Origin: CAZBNB01 sp964493245
GTDB lineage: Bacteria > Pseudomonadota > Gammaproteobacteria > Legionellales > Legionellaceae
Direction: 5' to 3'
Assembly: GCA_964493245.1 (NCBI GenBank)
Contig: CAZBNB010000005.1
Coordinates: forward strand, 1-64,000
DNA length: 64,000 bases
Shown here: piece after piece, positions 1 through 8,589 of the stretch
How positions within the stretch are numbered: the first letter of the stretch is position 1
Layout of the letters: every line of letters starts with the position of its first letter
The notes under the pieces: model-generated
The model's database searches: none
Told to the model about the DNA's origin: nothing
What the model saw: the letters and a program-made list of their open reading frames with translations, nothing else
Translations under genes and position numbers: made by a program

Positions 1-202
1 TTTTTATCTAAACAAATAACTTAGATCAACACCATACCACTTTGGAAAAATATCGCATTTTTAGACTAACAACAGCTCATTAACTCCCAACCAAAAATTA
101 GATTTTAAATTAAAACAACCAAATTAGAACAAAAATTATTCAATTTGAATTAAAAATATGTTAAAATACTTCCTCATACCTATTCTAAATAATGGAGAGG
201 AA

Positions 203-1033
203 ATGGAAAATCCTAAAGAGAATTTACTCAGATATCCAAAAAACACTTACAATACGATGCGTCAATTACTTAATCAGCAAACAGGCCAAAAAACGGAGTT
301 TTCTGAGTTCTTACAGTCAAACGAAATCAAACAAAATATATCATCGATAAAACTGAGTGCACCTAAAAATCATTCCAACAAATCATTACTAGAAAACACG
401 GTCAAATTTGCATTACTAGGTATTGCTATGGGCGAGATGTTTTCAAAATTTGTAGCTGCACTTGGTTTATTAACATCCAGCATCATATCCGATCTCGTGT
501 GTATACTTCTTGATGTTATTGTGGGAGCGGTGATTATTTTGGGAAATCTGCTAAACGCAATGGCTCAACTCCTCCCCAAATCCATCAATAATGAGATAAA
601 ATTGTTATCAGAAGTGTTAGATAAATCCAGTTATATAGTACTTTGTATGCCAGTTGAGTATATAACTGCATACTCTTTACTTATACAAGCCTTGATTAAT
701 AATTATTCTAATCTGATAGGTAGCATTGCAGGTGCAGTACTTGCTTTTACTGGCTTTATCCTTGGTGTTGCCGTTGGAGGGGCTCTTGATTTGTTGATGT
801 TATCTACCCATATATCAACATACACCGAGCTTTACGTTGCAAGCGTTTCATTAATAATGCGTGAGCCATTATCGGAATTATCTAATACCGCATCAAAAAC
901 ATGCAGCTTTTGGTTTCCAAAAGCGGATAACAATCAATCTACTTTTACTAATGACATGCTATTTTTACAGGGTGTGATGAAATCGTCTGGTGAAAACATA
1001 CAACAACTGACGACTCAACTATTGCCTAAATAA
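203..1033 (+). CDS. Unknown membrane protein with a central hydrophobic region
   Basis: I do not recognise a family. The 276-residue protein has a polar N-terminal ~70 residues, then a long hydrophobic stretch (about residues 65-145) rich in Leu, Ile, Val and Gly, and a second one (about 170-220) containing a Gly/Ala-rich segment. The last ~50 residues are polar. No signal peptide or enzyme motif is visible. I place the start at the ATG at 203 because a GGAG/GAGG ribosome site lies just before it; an ATG at 158 would add 15 residues without a visible site. The gene stands alone, converges on tyrS, and has an AT-rich leader. A polar tail flanking membrane hairpins is common in secreted effectors of intracellular Legionellales, but nothing here proves that. 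Function unknown. Confidence 0.6.
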   Translation: MENPKENLLRYPKNTYNTMRQLLNQQTGQKTEFSEFLQSNEIKQNISSIKLSAPKNHSNKSLLENTVKFALLGIAMGEMFSKFVAALGLLTSSIISDLVCILLDVIVGAVIILGNLLNAMAQLLPKSINNEIKLLSEVLDKSSYIVLCMPVEYITAYSLLIQALINNYSNLIGSIAGAVLAFTGFILGVAVGGALDLLMLSTHISTYTELYVASVSLIMREPLSELSNTASKTCSFWFPKADNNQSTFTNDMLFLQGVMKSSGENIQQLTTQLLPK

Positions 1034-1090
1034 TAGGCCTAAAGGCTTTAGTAGATACCTCCATTAAAAAACATTAAAAAAGAAACCTCA

Positions 1091-1119
1091 TCATGCCAGA
1101 ATAAAAAATTCTGGCATGA
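1091..1119. terminator. 12-bp perfect stem-loop between convergent genes
   Basis: Perfect 12-bp arms (1091-1102 and 1108-1119) around an AAAAA loop, lying between the stop codons of the upstream membrane protein gene and tyrS. On the minus strand the stem is followed by a T-rich tract (ending in TTTCTTTTTT), so it best fits the tyrS terminator; it could act in both directions. Confidence 0.65.
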
Positions 1120-1178
1120 TACTTTGCTTCTTTGAATGTATTTTAATGAAGTTATTTCGCAAAATAGCATTTTGAAGT

Positions 1179-2420
1179 TTATTGGGTATAAATATCTAAT
1201 CTATATTTTAACTCAATCTTCGCCACACGCTGTTTACCAACTTGAATCACATACGCTTGCCCAGATTTAAGTGCTAGGGCAGGATCTTCTGCCTTTTCTC
1301 CATCAATTTTTACCGCACCCTGCCGAATCATACGCATCGCTTCAGAAGTGCTACTGGTTAAGCCGACTATTTTTAATAACTGAGGGAACGTCATTGACGC
1401 ATCATAATCCAGCGTTTGTGTTTCTAAATTGTCGGGTACCTTTTTTTGTTGAAAGCGTTCAATAAAACTTTGATGCGCTGCTTCAGCTTCTGACGCATCA
1501 TGAAAACGAGTCACTATTTCTTTGGCGAAATCGATCTTCACATCACGTGGATTGCGCCCTGCTTCCGTGGCTTTTTTGATTTGCTGGATTTCATCAACGC
1601 TCTTAAAACTGAGTAAATCAATATAGCGCCACATTAACTCGTCCGACAGTGACATTAATTTACCAAACATAATCGGCGCAGGCTCTGTAATACCAATATA
1701 ATTGTTTAATGACTTAGACATTTTTTTTACACCATCTAAGCCTTCAATCAACGGAGTCATTAAAACAACTTGTGGCTCATGGCCGTAATGCTTTTGTAGC
1801 TCGCGCCCCATGAGTAAGTTAAATTTCTGATCCGTACCACCACATTCAATATCTGCTTTTAATGCGACAGAATCATAACCTTGTAATAAAGGGTATAAAA
1901 ATTCGTGAATCGCGATCGGTTGACCACTACTATAGCGTTTTTGAAAATCATCTCGCTCTAGCATACGAGCCACCGTACTGGTTGCAGCTAAACGAATCAG
2001 ATCCGCGGCGTTCATTTCACCTAACCAAGCAGAGTTGTAAGCAATCACGGTTTTATCACGATCTAAGATCTTAAAAGCCTGGTCTTGATATGTTTTGGTG
2101 TTTTCAATAATTTGCTCTGCACTCAAAGGCGCCCGAGTCACATTCTTTCCCGTGGGATCACCAATCGTTGCCGTAAAATCGCCGATCAAAAAAATCACTT
2201 GGTGGCCTAACTGTTGAAATTGACGTAACTTATTCAATAAAACAGAATGCCCTAAATGGATATCAGGTGCAGTAGGATCAAAACCGGCTTTCACACGAAG
2301 CGGTGTTCCTTTTTTTAACTTTTCAGCCAATTCTGCTTCGGGCAAAATCTCTTCACAACCACGCATTAATTCGCGCATTGCATCTTGCCAAGCTATCGAG
2401 GAATTGCTTTTCATGTTCAT
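1179..2420 (-). CDS. tyrS: Tyrosyl-tRNA synthetase (TyrZ-like, type II)
   Basis: Charges tRNA-Tyr with tyrosine using ATP in the cytoplasm. At 413 residues it has the class I signatures: HLGH (HIGH-type) within DPTAPDIHLGH near residue 55, and KKMSKS near residue 235. The C-terminal ~65 residues form an S4-like RNA-binding domain (SEAMRMIRQGAVKIDG). The KAGFDPTAPDIHLGH context is typical of the TyrRS group found in Haemophilus, Neisseria and many gammaproteobacteria, rather than the E. coli type. An in-frame ATG two codons downstream is an alternative start. It is divergent from the M23 peptidase gene, an arrangement seen in many gammaproteobacteria. Confidence 0.97.
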   Translation of the reverse strand: MNMKSNSSIAWQDAMRELMRGCEEILPEAELAEKLKKGTPLRVKAGFDPTAPDIHLGHSVLLNKLRQFQQLGHQVIFLIGDFTATIGDPTGKNVTRAPLSAEQIIENTKTYQDQAFKILDRDKTVIAYNSAWLGEMNAADLIRLAATSTVARMLERDDFQKRYSSGQPIAIHEFLYPLLQGYDSVALKADIECGGTDQKFNLLMGRELQKHYGHEPQVVLMTPLIEGLDGVKKMSKSLNNYIGITEPAPIMFGKLMSLSDELMWRYIDLLSFKSVDEIQQIKKATEAGRNPRDVKIDFAKEIVTRFHDASEAEAAHQSFIERFQQKKVPDNLETQTLDYDASMTFPQLLKIVGLTSSTSEAMRMIRQGAVKIDGEKAEDPALALKSGQAYVIQVGKQRVAKIELKYRLDIYTQ

Positions 2421-2530
2421 ACTTAAAACCTTTTTTTGATTGACCTAACTTGTTACAACGAGTATCTTAGCCCGGTGTATTCTCGCAAACTACTATAAAT
2501 CGGTAGATCGTGAAGCAGCCAAGGCCAAAG

Positions 2531-3856
2531 ATGAACAAAAAGTACTTTCACAAAACAACAAATTCGTCTCATTTACTCATACTATTAGGGTTGGCAGCTT
2601 TTTTATTGTTGTTCTCACTTGGTTATCTTTTATTAAAGCCCTACATCCACAAACGCTCAGATTATATAAAACAAACTATTGAATTACCACCTATCGATGA
2701 AGAGGGTGAGTTCAATCACACAGAAGAATCTGAAGAAGAAAGTGGCTGGAAAAATATCACCACACAATCGGGCGACACATTAGGTAAATTATTCAATCAA
2801 TCGGGTTTAAGTCAACAAGTTTTACAAGCAGTATTAAAAAACAACCCACATGCCAAACAATTGACAACACTCAAACCAACACAACAATTGCAGTTTTTTA
2901 TTCGTGATAACATTCTTGAAAAAATTATCTTTCCTATCAATACCACTGAGTTGTTAGTCGTATCTCGCCAACATGATGGCCAGTACATAACAAAAATTAA
3001 AGCCCGTGCCATGGATGAGCATGAAGAATACTTAACAGCCACTGTACGCGGCTCACTGTATGCCACAGCCCAACGACAAAAAATTCCGGTCAAATTAATT
3101 CAACAAATGTTGAGTCTATTTACTTGGGAGATCGATTTTTCTAAAGAAATACAATCCGGTGATCAGTTTAGTATTTTATATAAAGCATACTATGTGGATG
3201 ATACGTTGGTCCGCACTGGCGAAATTTTAGCCGTATCGTATCGCTCGCATGATAAACTGCATCAAGCCATTCGTTATGTCAATGAGCATGGTGATGTCGA
3301 TTATTATACGCCTCAAGGTAACAGCATGAAAAAAGCGTTTTCAAGATACCCCATTCGCTTTAGTCACATTAGTTCTACTTACTCTCGTGCACGCTACCAC
3401 CCCGTTTTGAAATACAGTCGACCACATAAGGGAGTCGATTTAGCCGCGCCTATTGGCACACCTATTTTCGCAACCGGTGATGGCCGTGTTCAAACGATTG
3501 GGCATCATAATGGTTATGGTAATATGATTAAAATTAATCACAGCAAAATGTATGCTTCTATCTACGGTCATATGTTACGCTTTGCAAAAGGGCTATCGAA
3601 AGGCGATTACGTCAAACGTGGACAGGTGATTGGTTATGTGGGGCAAAGCGGTTTGGCAACTGGCCCACATTGTCATTATGAATTCCATATTAATCAACAA
3701 CCTAAAAATCCAACCACGGTTAAACTGCCGCGTGCAGCGCCGATATCAGGACACCAAATGGCTAGTTTTCATATGAAAGCCAATAAAATGTTAGCTAGTC
3801 TCAAATTATTTGAGGCGGGAAGCTTGGCTGAAGCCGGCAAAAAACAAGTCACTTAA
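2531..3856 (+). CDS. M23 murein endopeptidase, MepM/YebA-like
   Basis: Predicted periplasmic zinc endopeptidase that cuts peptidoglycan cross-links during growth. One N-terminal membrane anchor (about residues 15-40) is followed by an acidic linker, an OapA/LysM-like region beginning TTQSGDTLGKLF, a central domain, and a C-terminal LytM/M23 domain. The zinc ligands are visible in HKGVDLAAPIGTP (His and Asp) and in HCHYEFH (HxH). Its length matches the MepM family. I choose ATG 2531, which has AAGG upstream; a GTG at 2510 would add seven residues. The next gene (PQ-loop protein) follows after only nine bases, so the two may be co-transcribed. Confidence 0.9.
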   Translation: MNKKYFHKTTNSSHLLILLGLAAFLLLFSLGYLLLKPYIHKRSDYIKQTIELPPIDEEGEFNHTEESEEESGWKNITTQSGDTLGKLFNQSGLSQQVLQAVLKNNPHAKQLTTLKPTQQLQFFIRDNILEKIIFPINTTELLVVSRQHDGQYITKIKARAMDEHEEYLTATVRGSLYATAQRQKIPVKLIQQMLSLFTWEIDFSKEIQSGDQFSILYKAYYVDDTLVRTGEILAVSYRSHDKLHQAIRYVNEHGDVDYYTPQGNSMKKAFSRYPIRFSHISSTYSRARYHPVLKYSRPHKGVDLAAPIGTPIFATGDGRVQTIGHHNGYGNMIKINHSKMYASIYGHMLRFAKGLSKGDYVKRGQVIGYVGQSGLATGPHCHYEFHINQQPKNPTTVKLPRAAPISGHQMASFHMKANKMLASLKLFEAGSLAEAGKKQVT

Positions 3857-3865
3857 GCGTTAAAA

Positions 3866-4516
3866 ATGAATACATCTCTTTTCATTGGTAACATTACTTT
3901 AAATATATCATTCGCCCTGTATTTGGTTTTTTATTTACCTCAACTGATACACAATCAAAAAACAGAACATATTGCCTATCTTAGCCTCAATATGCATGCC
4001 GCATTATATTTGGGCTATGTGATTGATTTACTTTACGGATTTTCTAACAACCTTCCTTGGCAATATTTGATGGTTTCTTCTGTTGGCTGTGTGTTTTTGA
4101 CCATACAGCATTTACAAATTACCCGTTATTTTTATCGGGAAAAAAAGCATGTTTTTACACTCGGAATGCTGGGATCAATCGTACTGATGGCATGCTTCAT
4201 TATTGACACGATTATTCGTAAGCATGTCGTCATTTTACATATTGATTTAGCACAACTCGGTTGGGTATCACAACTTTTATTCGCTATTTGCTTTTTACCT
4301 CAATGCATAAAAAACATACAAACACGCACACAGCAAGCATTAAGTGGCTATTTTCTCGCTCTCAACATTGTGACAACTTGCTTGGACTTGTCTTCAGCTT
4401 GGTGCTTAAACTGGGGCTGGCCAAACAAAATCGGCCCTGTTTTTATTTTGATTTTTCTTATATTGTTAATCCCGCTGCCAACAGAAAAGAATGCGGCTAG
4501 CATTCGGTCTAAGTAA
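3866..4516 (+). CDS. PQ-loop repeat membrane protein
   Basis: A 216-residue protein with about seven hydrophobic helices and two PQ-loop motifs: YLPQLIHNQKT near residue 25 and FLPQCIKNIQTRT near residue 150. This duplicated 3+1+3 arrangement is the hallmark of the PQ-loop/SWEET/cystinosin superfamily of small-solute transporters (amino acids or sugars); the substrate cannot be read from sequence. It starts nine bases after the M23 peptidase gene and its 3' end overlaps the convergent spmB by eight bases. Confidence 0.75.
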   Translation: MNTSLFIGNITLNISFALYLVFYLPQLIHNQKTEHIAYLSLNMHAALYLGYVIDLLYGFSNNLPWQYLMVSSVGCVFLTIQHLQITRYFYREKKHVFTLGMLGSIVLMACFIIDTIIRKHVVILHIDLAQLGWVSQLLFAICFLPQCIKNIQTRTQQALSGYFLALNIVTTCLDLSSAWCLNWGWPNKIGPVFILIFLILLIPLPTEKNAASIRSK

Positions 4517-5045
4517 ATAACCAGCGACAGATATAAACTGACGCTAATATACCCGCTAAATCGGCTAAAATGCCAGCAGGAATAGCATGGCGCGTATGGC
4601 GAATATTAACCGCACCAAAATACACGGCGATCACATAAAACGTGGTTTCTGTGCTTCCCATCATGGTTGCCGCGGTTTTGGCGATAAGCGAATCACCGCC
4701 ATATTGATGAATTAAGTCAGCCATCACACCATTCGCAGCACCCCCAGAAAAAGGCCGAATCAACGCCAAAGGTAATAGCTCTGGTGATATACCCACAAAC
4801 TCAAGCGCGGGCGCAATCGCATGATTTAGTAACTCAAAAAACCCTGAAGCGCGTAACATGCCAATCGCGACCAACATCGCAATCACATAGGGTATTAAAC
4901 CCGTACTCACTTGAAATCCGTTTTTTGCCCCAGTAATAAAAGCATCAAACACATTGATCTTTTTGATCATGCCATACAAAGGAATACCGACAACAAACAT
5001 TAAAAATAATATATTTGAAGATTGATTAACTAAATTGCTGGTCAT
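4509..5045 (-). CDS. spmB: SpmB-like membrane protein (nucleoside-recognition/Gate domain)
   Basis: 178 residues, multi-pass membrane protein with the SpmB signature regions (ALIRPFSGGAANGVMADL; GGDSLIAKTAATMMGSTETTFYV). In Bacillus SpmA/SpmB affect spore-core dehydration; non-sporulating Gram-negatives keep the pair with unknown function, and the Gate domain suggests transport. Its start overlaps the spmA stop by four bases (ATGA), so the two are translationally coupled. Confidence 0.88.
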   Translation of the reverse strand: MTSNLVNQSSNILFLMFVVGIPLYGMIKKINVFDAFITGAKNGFQVSTGLIPYVIAMLVAIGMLRASGFFELLNHAIAPALEFVGISPELLPLALIRPFSGGAANGVMADLIHQYGGDSLIAKTAATMMGSTETTFYVIAVYFGAVNIRHTRHAIPAGILADLAGILASVYICRWLFT

Positions 5046-5653
5046 AAATTATCCGATTTTTTAAGTCTATAGAGAGGTAATTTAGCCAGTTGTTTCACTG
5101 ACACAATCGCAACCAACGTTGAAATAGTCGTGGCAATTAATGAACTGCTAATCACACTGCTGGGATGCGATGCCCCATTGGCTGCCAAATAAGCAATGGC
5201 AGTGGTGGGAATCAGCTGAATACTGGACGTATTAATCGCCAAAAATGTACACATGGCATTACTGGCTGTATTGACTTCGCTGTTTAAACGCTGCAACTCT
5301 TTCATCGCTTGTAACCCAAAAGGTGTTGCGGCATTGGCCATGCCTAACATATTTGCCGCCATATTCATCACCATCGCCCCCATTGCCGGATCATCAACCG
5401 GTACTTCCGGAAACAAGCGGCGCATTAATGGTTGCAAGAGGCGTGCAAACACATTAATTAATCCAGATTCTGAAGCAATATGCATGATTCCCAGCCATAA
5501 AGACATCATAGCAGTCAAACCTAAAGCCACTTCAAAGCCTAATTTGGCAGATTCAGAAACAGCAATCACGACTTGATCCAACCGCCCTTGCAAGACACCG
5601 ACAATCACTGACAAAAACAGCATGGATAACCAAATGATATTTAACATAAGCAC
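5042..5653 (-). CDS. spmA: SpmA-like membrane protein (nucleoside-recognition/Gate domain)
   Basis: 203 residues with several membrane helices and typical SpmA text (FEVALGLTAMMSLWLGIMHI; NMAANMLGMANAATPFGLQA; AINTSSIQLIPTTAIA). It is the upstream partner of spmB in a two-gene operon with a four-base overlap. The role in a non-sporulating bacterium is unknown; a membrane gate or transporter is the family-based guess. Confidence 0.88.
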   Translation of the reverse strand: MLMLNIIWLSMLFLSVIVGVLQGRLDQVVIAVSESAKLGFEVALGLTAMMSLWLGIMHIASESGLINVFARLLQPLMRRLFPEVPVDDPAMGAMVMNMAANMLGMANAATPFGLQAMKELQRLNSEVNTASNAMCTFLAINTSSIQLIPTTAIAYLAANGASHPSSVISSSLIATTISTLVAIVSVKQLAKLPLYRLKKSDNL

Positions 5654-5842
5654 CTCTTTAATAACATTTTTTTATATCTCCTATGTTTAGATTCAGAGCA
5701 AGGTATATCCATCATTATTCAAAGCTGAACACAGCCTAAGCGTCACGCGACAGAAGCAGTGAAACGTTGTACGAAAGGTATATGTGCTGATCGCTATTAT
5801 TCACGTATAATGCAATCAAAACATACTCTGTTCGGGTTTTCA

Positions 5843-6844
5843 ATGTCTCTTTCTCAAAGATTTTTGTGTTTTGCTTCGCGTCAAATACATATTTTTTGTG
5901 CTGCCGTGTTATTCTTTTTACCAGCCTTAAGCCATGCGTTCCCGCATGTTGCTAAACTCCAACACAATGCTGATTTAAGCATCCATTTATTTTACAAAGA
6001 TCACCTGAATTATCCTCAAAATAGCCTTTCAGATCGTATTATTTTAATCGGTTTACAATTTTTAACCGAGCCTTATGAATTAGGCGCATTGGGAGAAGGT
6101 GAAAAAGGTTATTTCGATCAATACCCCTTATATCGCTTGGATGCATTTGATTGTGAAACATTCGTTGAAACAGTCATGGCTTTAGCATTAGCCAAAGATT
6201 TATCTCATTTTCAACATACTTTAAAAAAAATCCGCTACCATTTAGGACACGTCTCTTTTACTGAGCGCAATCATTTCACCGGGTTGGATTGGAATCCAAA
6301 TAATCAACACGCAGGATTTATTCGTGATATCACCGCCGACGTGTTAAACCAATCTAAGCTCGGTAAGCCAGCGATTGCCAAAGCCTTTATTAACAAACCC
6401 AGCTGGTATCAACACGTCGCCGAGAAACGAGTGCGACTGTTACATGCTACAGAAAAAGAAACGCAACAACGTATTGCTTTATTGAAACAAAAAGGCAGCT
6501 TGTTAAAGGGAGCTAACGCATCGGTACCTTATATTCCGTTCAACGTATTATTTGATAACAATCACAAACCCAATAAAACATTATTTTCCCACTTTCCACA
6601 GGGTGCTATTCTAGAGTTGGTTCATGCTGACTGGGATTTAACAAGTAAAATCGGCACTTATATTATTGTGTCACATATGGGCTTTGTGATGCGAGAAAAC
6701 AACCGTCTATATTTCTTACAAGCATCTTCCCTTTCTCATCAAGTATCCAAAACACCTTTAGTTGAGTATCTGCAACAGGCAAGAAAAACCAGCCACAGTA
6801 TGGTTGGGATTAATCTACAAGAGATTAAGACGCCTAACGTTTGA
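5843..6844 (+). CDS. DUF1460 family secreted protein (NlpC/P60-like cysteine hydrolase fold)
   Basis: A secreted protein of about 333 residues. DUF1460 members are thought to be peptidoglycan-active cysteine hydrolases. The catalytic Cys is in DAFDCETFVET, followed by HVSFTERNHFTGLDW with conserved His/Asn/Asp-type residues. From the ATG at 5843 it has a convincing signal peptide (FCAAVLFFLPALSHA then FPHV). Upstream in-frame starts exist at 5810 (ATG) and 5759 (GTG); none has a strong ribosome site, so the start is uncertain. The gene stands alone and is followed by dispersed repeats. Confidence 0.8.
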   Translation: MSLSQRFLCFASRQIHIFCAAVLFFLPALSHAFPHVAKLQHNADLSIHLFYKDHLNYPQNSLSDRIILIGLQFLTEPYELGALGEGEKGYFDQYPLYRLDAFDCETFVETVMALALAKDLSHFQHTLKKIRYHLGHVSFTERNHFTGLDWNPNNQHAGFIRDITADVLNQSKLGKPAIAKAFINKPSWYQHVAEKRVRLLHATEKETQQRIALLKQKGSLLKGANASVPYIPFNVLFDNNHKPNKTLFSHFPQGAILELVHADWDLTSKIGTYIIVSHMGFVMRENNRLYFLQASSLSHQVSKTPLVEYLQQARKTSHSMVGINLQEIKTPNV

Positions 6845-6879
6845 AGACATCGGTCAAAACATTAGTAAATGTTCATAGA

Positions 6880-6998
6880 TTCCGCGAACAAGTCGCGGAA
6901 CGTAGTGTAGTAGGGCTTGTTACAGAAATGGTAACCGTTCACACAATGACGGCATTTTTTCCTTAAGTTGACGCATTGAGTGAACACTTACTAGAAAT
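6880..6998. repeat. Cluster of dispersed intergenic repeat pieces
   Basis: Contains three repeat pieces found elsewhere. 6880-6900 is a palindrome with core CCGCGAACAAGTCGCGG, also at about 8370 and 8437. 6931-6998 begins GTAACCGTTCAC and ends TGAACACTTACT, as at 50421-50514. TTTCCTTAAGTTGAC (6960-6974) matches the terminal repeats at 29463-29562. No coding potential seen. Confidence 0.7.
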
Positions 6999-7004
6999 GA
7001 AACC

Positions 7005-7559
7005 CTAATCCTTTTCTGAAGCATGAGTGTGATTTAACAAGCGATTCGTATACGCAATGGTGATAGCTGAAACCAGTAAGGTCACATGAATTCCTACCTG
7101 CCATGCAACAGAAGCATTCGTGTATTTAGATGGCTCAATAAAAGTTCGCAACAAATGAATAGATGAAATACCAATCAGAGCTAACGCTAATTTTACTTTC
7201 ATACTGCCCGCATCTAAATGATCAAGCCACTCAGGTTGATCCGGATGGGTTTCTAAATCAAGCTTGGACACAAAGGTTTCGTATCCTCCCATAATCACCA
7301 TAATTAACAAATTAGCAATCATCACCACATCAATCAATTCTAATACACCCAGCATGATTTGTGTGTCTGTGCTACCATTCAAGTGCATAATCAATTCGAT
7401 TAACCCGTATAAAAAGCGGTATACGTAAGCACCCAAAGTACAAATAAGCCCCACGTACATGGGGGCCTGTAACCATCTACTGACAAAAATCACACGACTC
7501 AATTCTTGTCTAAATTTTCTAGCACGCATTTTACGTCGTTCTTTATCTTTCAATGTCAT
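7005..7559 (-). CDS. YqhA/UPF0114 family membrane protein
   Basis: 184 residues, about four membrane helices, with the UPF0114 signatures VMIANLLIMVIMGGYETFVS and LDAGSMKVKLALALIGISSI. The basic N-terminus (KDKERRKMRARKF) is cytosolic by the positive-inside rule. Function is unknown across the family. Its start overlaps the stop of the OmpA-type lipoprotein gene by four bases, so the two are translationally coupled. Confidence 0.85.
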   Translation of the reverse strand: MTLKDKERRKMRARKFRQELSRVIFVSRWLQAPMYVGLICTLGAYVYRFLYGLIELIMHLNGSTDTQIMLGVLELIDVVMIANLLIMVIMGGYETFVSKLDLETHPDQPEWLDHLDAGSMKVKLALALIGISSIHLLRTFIEPSKYTNASVAWQVGIHVTLLVSAITIAYTNRLLNHTHASEKD

Positions 7560-8263
7560 TTCATGACTCCTCGCATAAAGCTAAAACGCTGACTATTTTC
7601 TGCACGATCAGACAAAGTGGACCATTGAATTTCAACGCGTCGATTATATGCGCTGCCACGAACCAATCGATTATCGCCAATAGAGAATCTATCGCCATAT
7701 CCTTGTGCCGTTAAGCGCTCCGCGGGAATATTATGCGCCCACAAAAACCCCAACATGGTTTCAGCACGGGCTTGTGAAAGTTTTAATTTATGTTTATTGG
7801 TTCCAACATTATCGGTAAATGCAGCCACGGTAAAGCGACATTTTGGGTAAAAAGCCAACAAACGAATGATATCGTTTAAACCTTGATAACAGCGTTCGTC
7901 TAATTTGGCACTGTTAAAGACATAGTAATGATCTGTCGGTATCACTAAAGTATACGTATCGCCATAGGCAATAAATTGAATATCTTCTTTGAGTAAGTTT
8001 TCTAAAACCGCTTGTTTACTGGTTTTATATAACCCAATTGCCGTAACTGCGCCGCCACCAATCGCTGTACCAACAACCGTCGCCCCCAAAGAGGCACCAA
8101 TCACAGCACCTGCTGCAGAACCATAAGCCGAACGCTTCAAAACCGGCTGATCAGGCTTAAAATCATTGAATGGCGGTTGATTGCATGCCGTTAAATGAAA
8201 GAACACAGCAAACAATAGCAACCATTTGTACAATGTGTCATTACGAAACATCTTAAGCACCAT
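7556..8263 (-). CDS. OmpA-family outer-membrane lipoprotein
   Basis: 235 residues. The N-terminal lipoprotein signal has lipobox LTAC with the lipidated Cys at residue 27. A Gly/Ala-rich glycine-zipper-like segment follows (about residues 48-80), then a C-terminal OmpA-like peptidoglycan-binding domain with the pattern TDNVGTNKHKLKLSQARA and VRGSAYNRRVEI. It is predicted to tether the outer membrane to murein. In Legionellales a lipoprotein of this layout can belong to the Dot/Icm set (DotK/IcmN); I see no other dot/icm gene here, so this is only a possibility. Ribosome site AGGAG lies before ATG 8263. Confidence 0.85.
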   Translation of the reverse strand: MVLKMFRNDTLYKWLLLFAVFFHLTACNQPPFNDFKPDQPVLKRSAYGSAAGAVIGASLGATVVGTAIGGGAVTAIGLYKTSKQAVLENLLKEDIQFIAYGDTYTLVIPTDHYYVFNSAKLDERCYQGLNDIIRLLAFYPKCRFTVAAFTDNVGTNKHKLKLSQARAETMLGFLWAHNIPAERLTAQGYGDRFSIGDNRLVRGSAYNRRVEIQWSTLSDRAENSQRFSFMRGVMK

Positions 8264-8328
8264 GGCAACTCCTTGCAGTCATGACTTGAGATCAGCCATG
8301 ATTTCCAAACGTACGACACTACGACACT

Positions 8329-8490
8329 AGGGTCTGTTGACATTTCATATGCCTACGCCCCGCGACTTGTTCGCGGGGTCCATTTCGATCTATGTTGACA
8401 CGTAGAGCTTGTTTGTTAAGCAAGATCTCTGGATCCCGCGAACAAGTCGCGGGACGTAGGGCCTCTTAAGATGAAATGTCAACAGCCCCT
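8329..8490. repeat. MITE-like 162-bp element with 20-bp terminal inverted repeats
   Basis: Ends are AGGGTCTGTTGACATTTCAT (8329-8348) and its inverted copy with one mismatch (8471-8490). Inside are two copies, in opposite orientation, of a palindrome with core CCGCGAACAAGTCGCGG. The same terminal sequence starts another element at 29380. The rest of the 8264-8589 gap shows no gene. Confidence 0.8.
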
Positions 8491-8589
8491 AATAAAGTGA
8501 ATCAGACTACGTATCCGTGATTAAAGTTAAAAAACCTTGATTTTCCAGTACCGAAACGTCACAAAAACCGGCGCTTCGGCACACAGAAA

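Noticed and set aside
7556..8263. Firm assignment as DotK/IcmN of a Dot/Icm system
   Set aside because: Lipobox plus OmpA domain is too general, and no other dot/icm genes are seen in the window.
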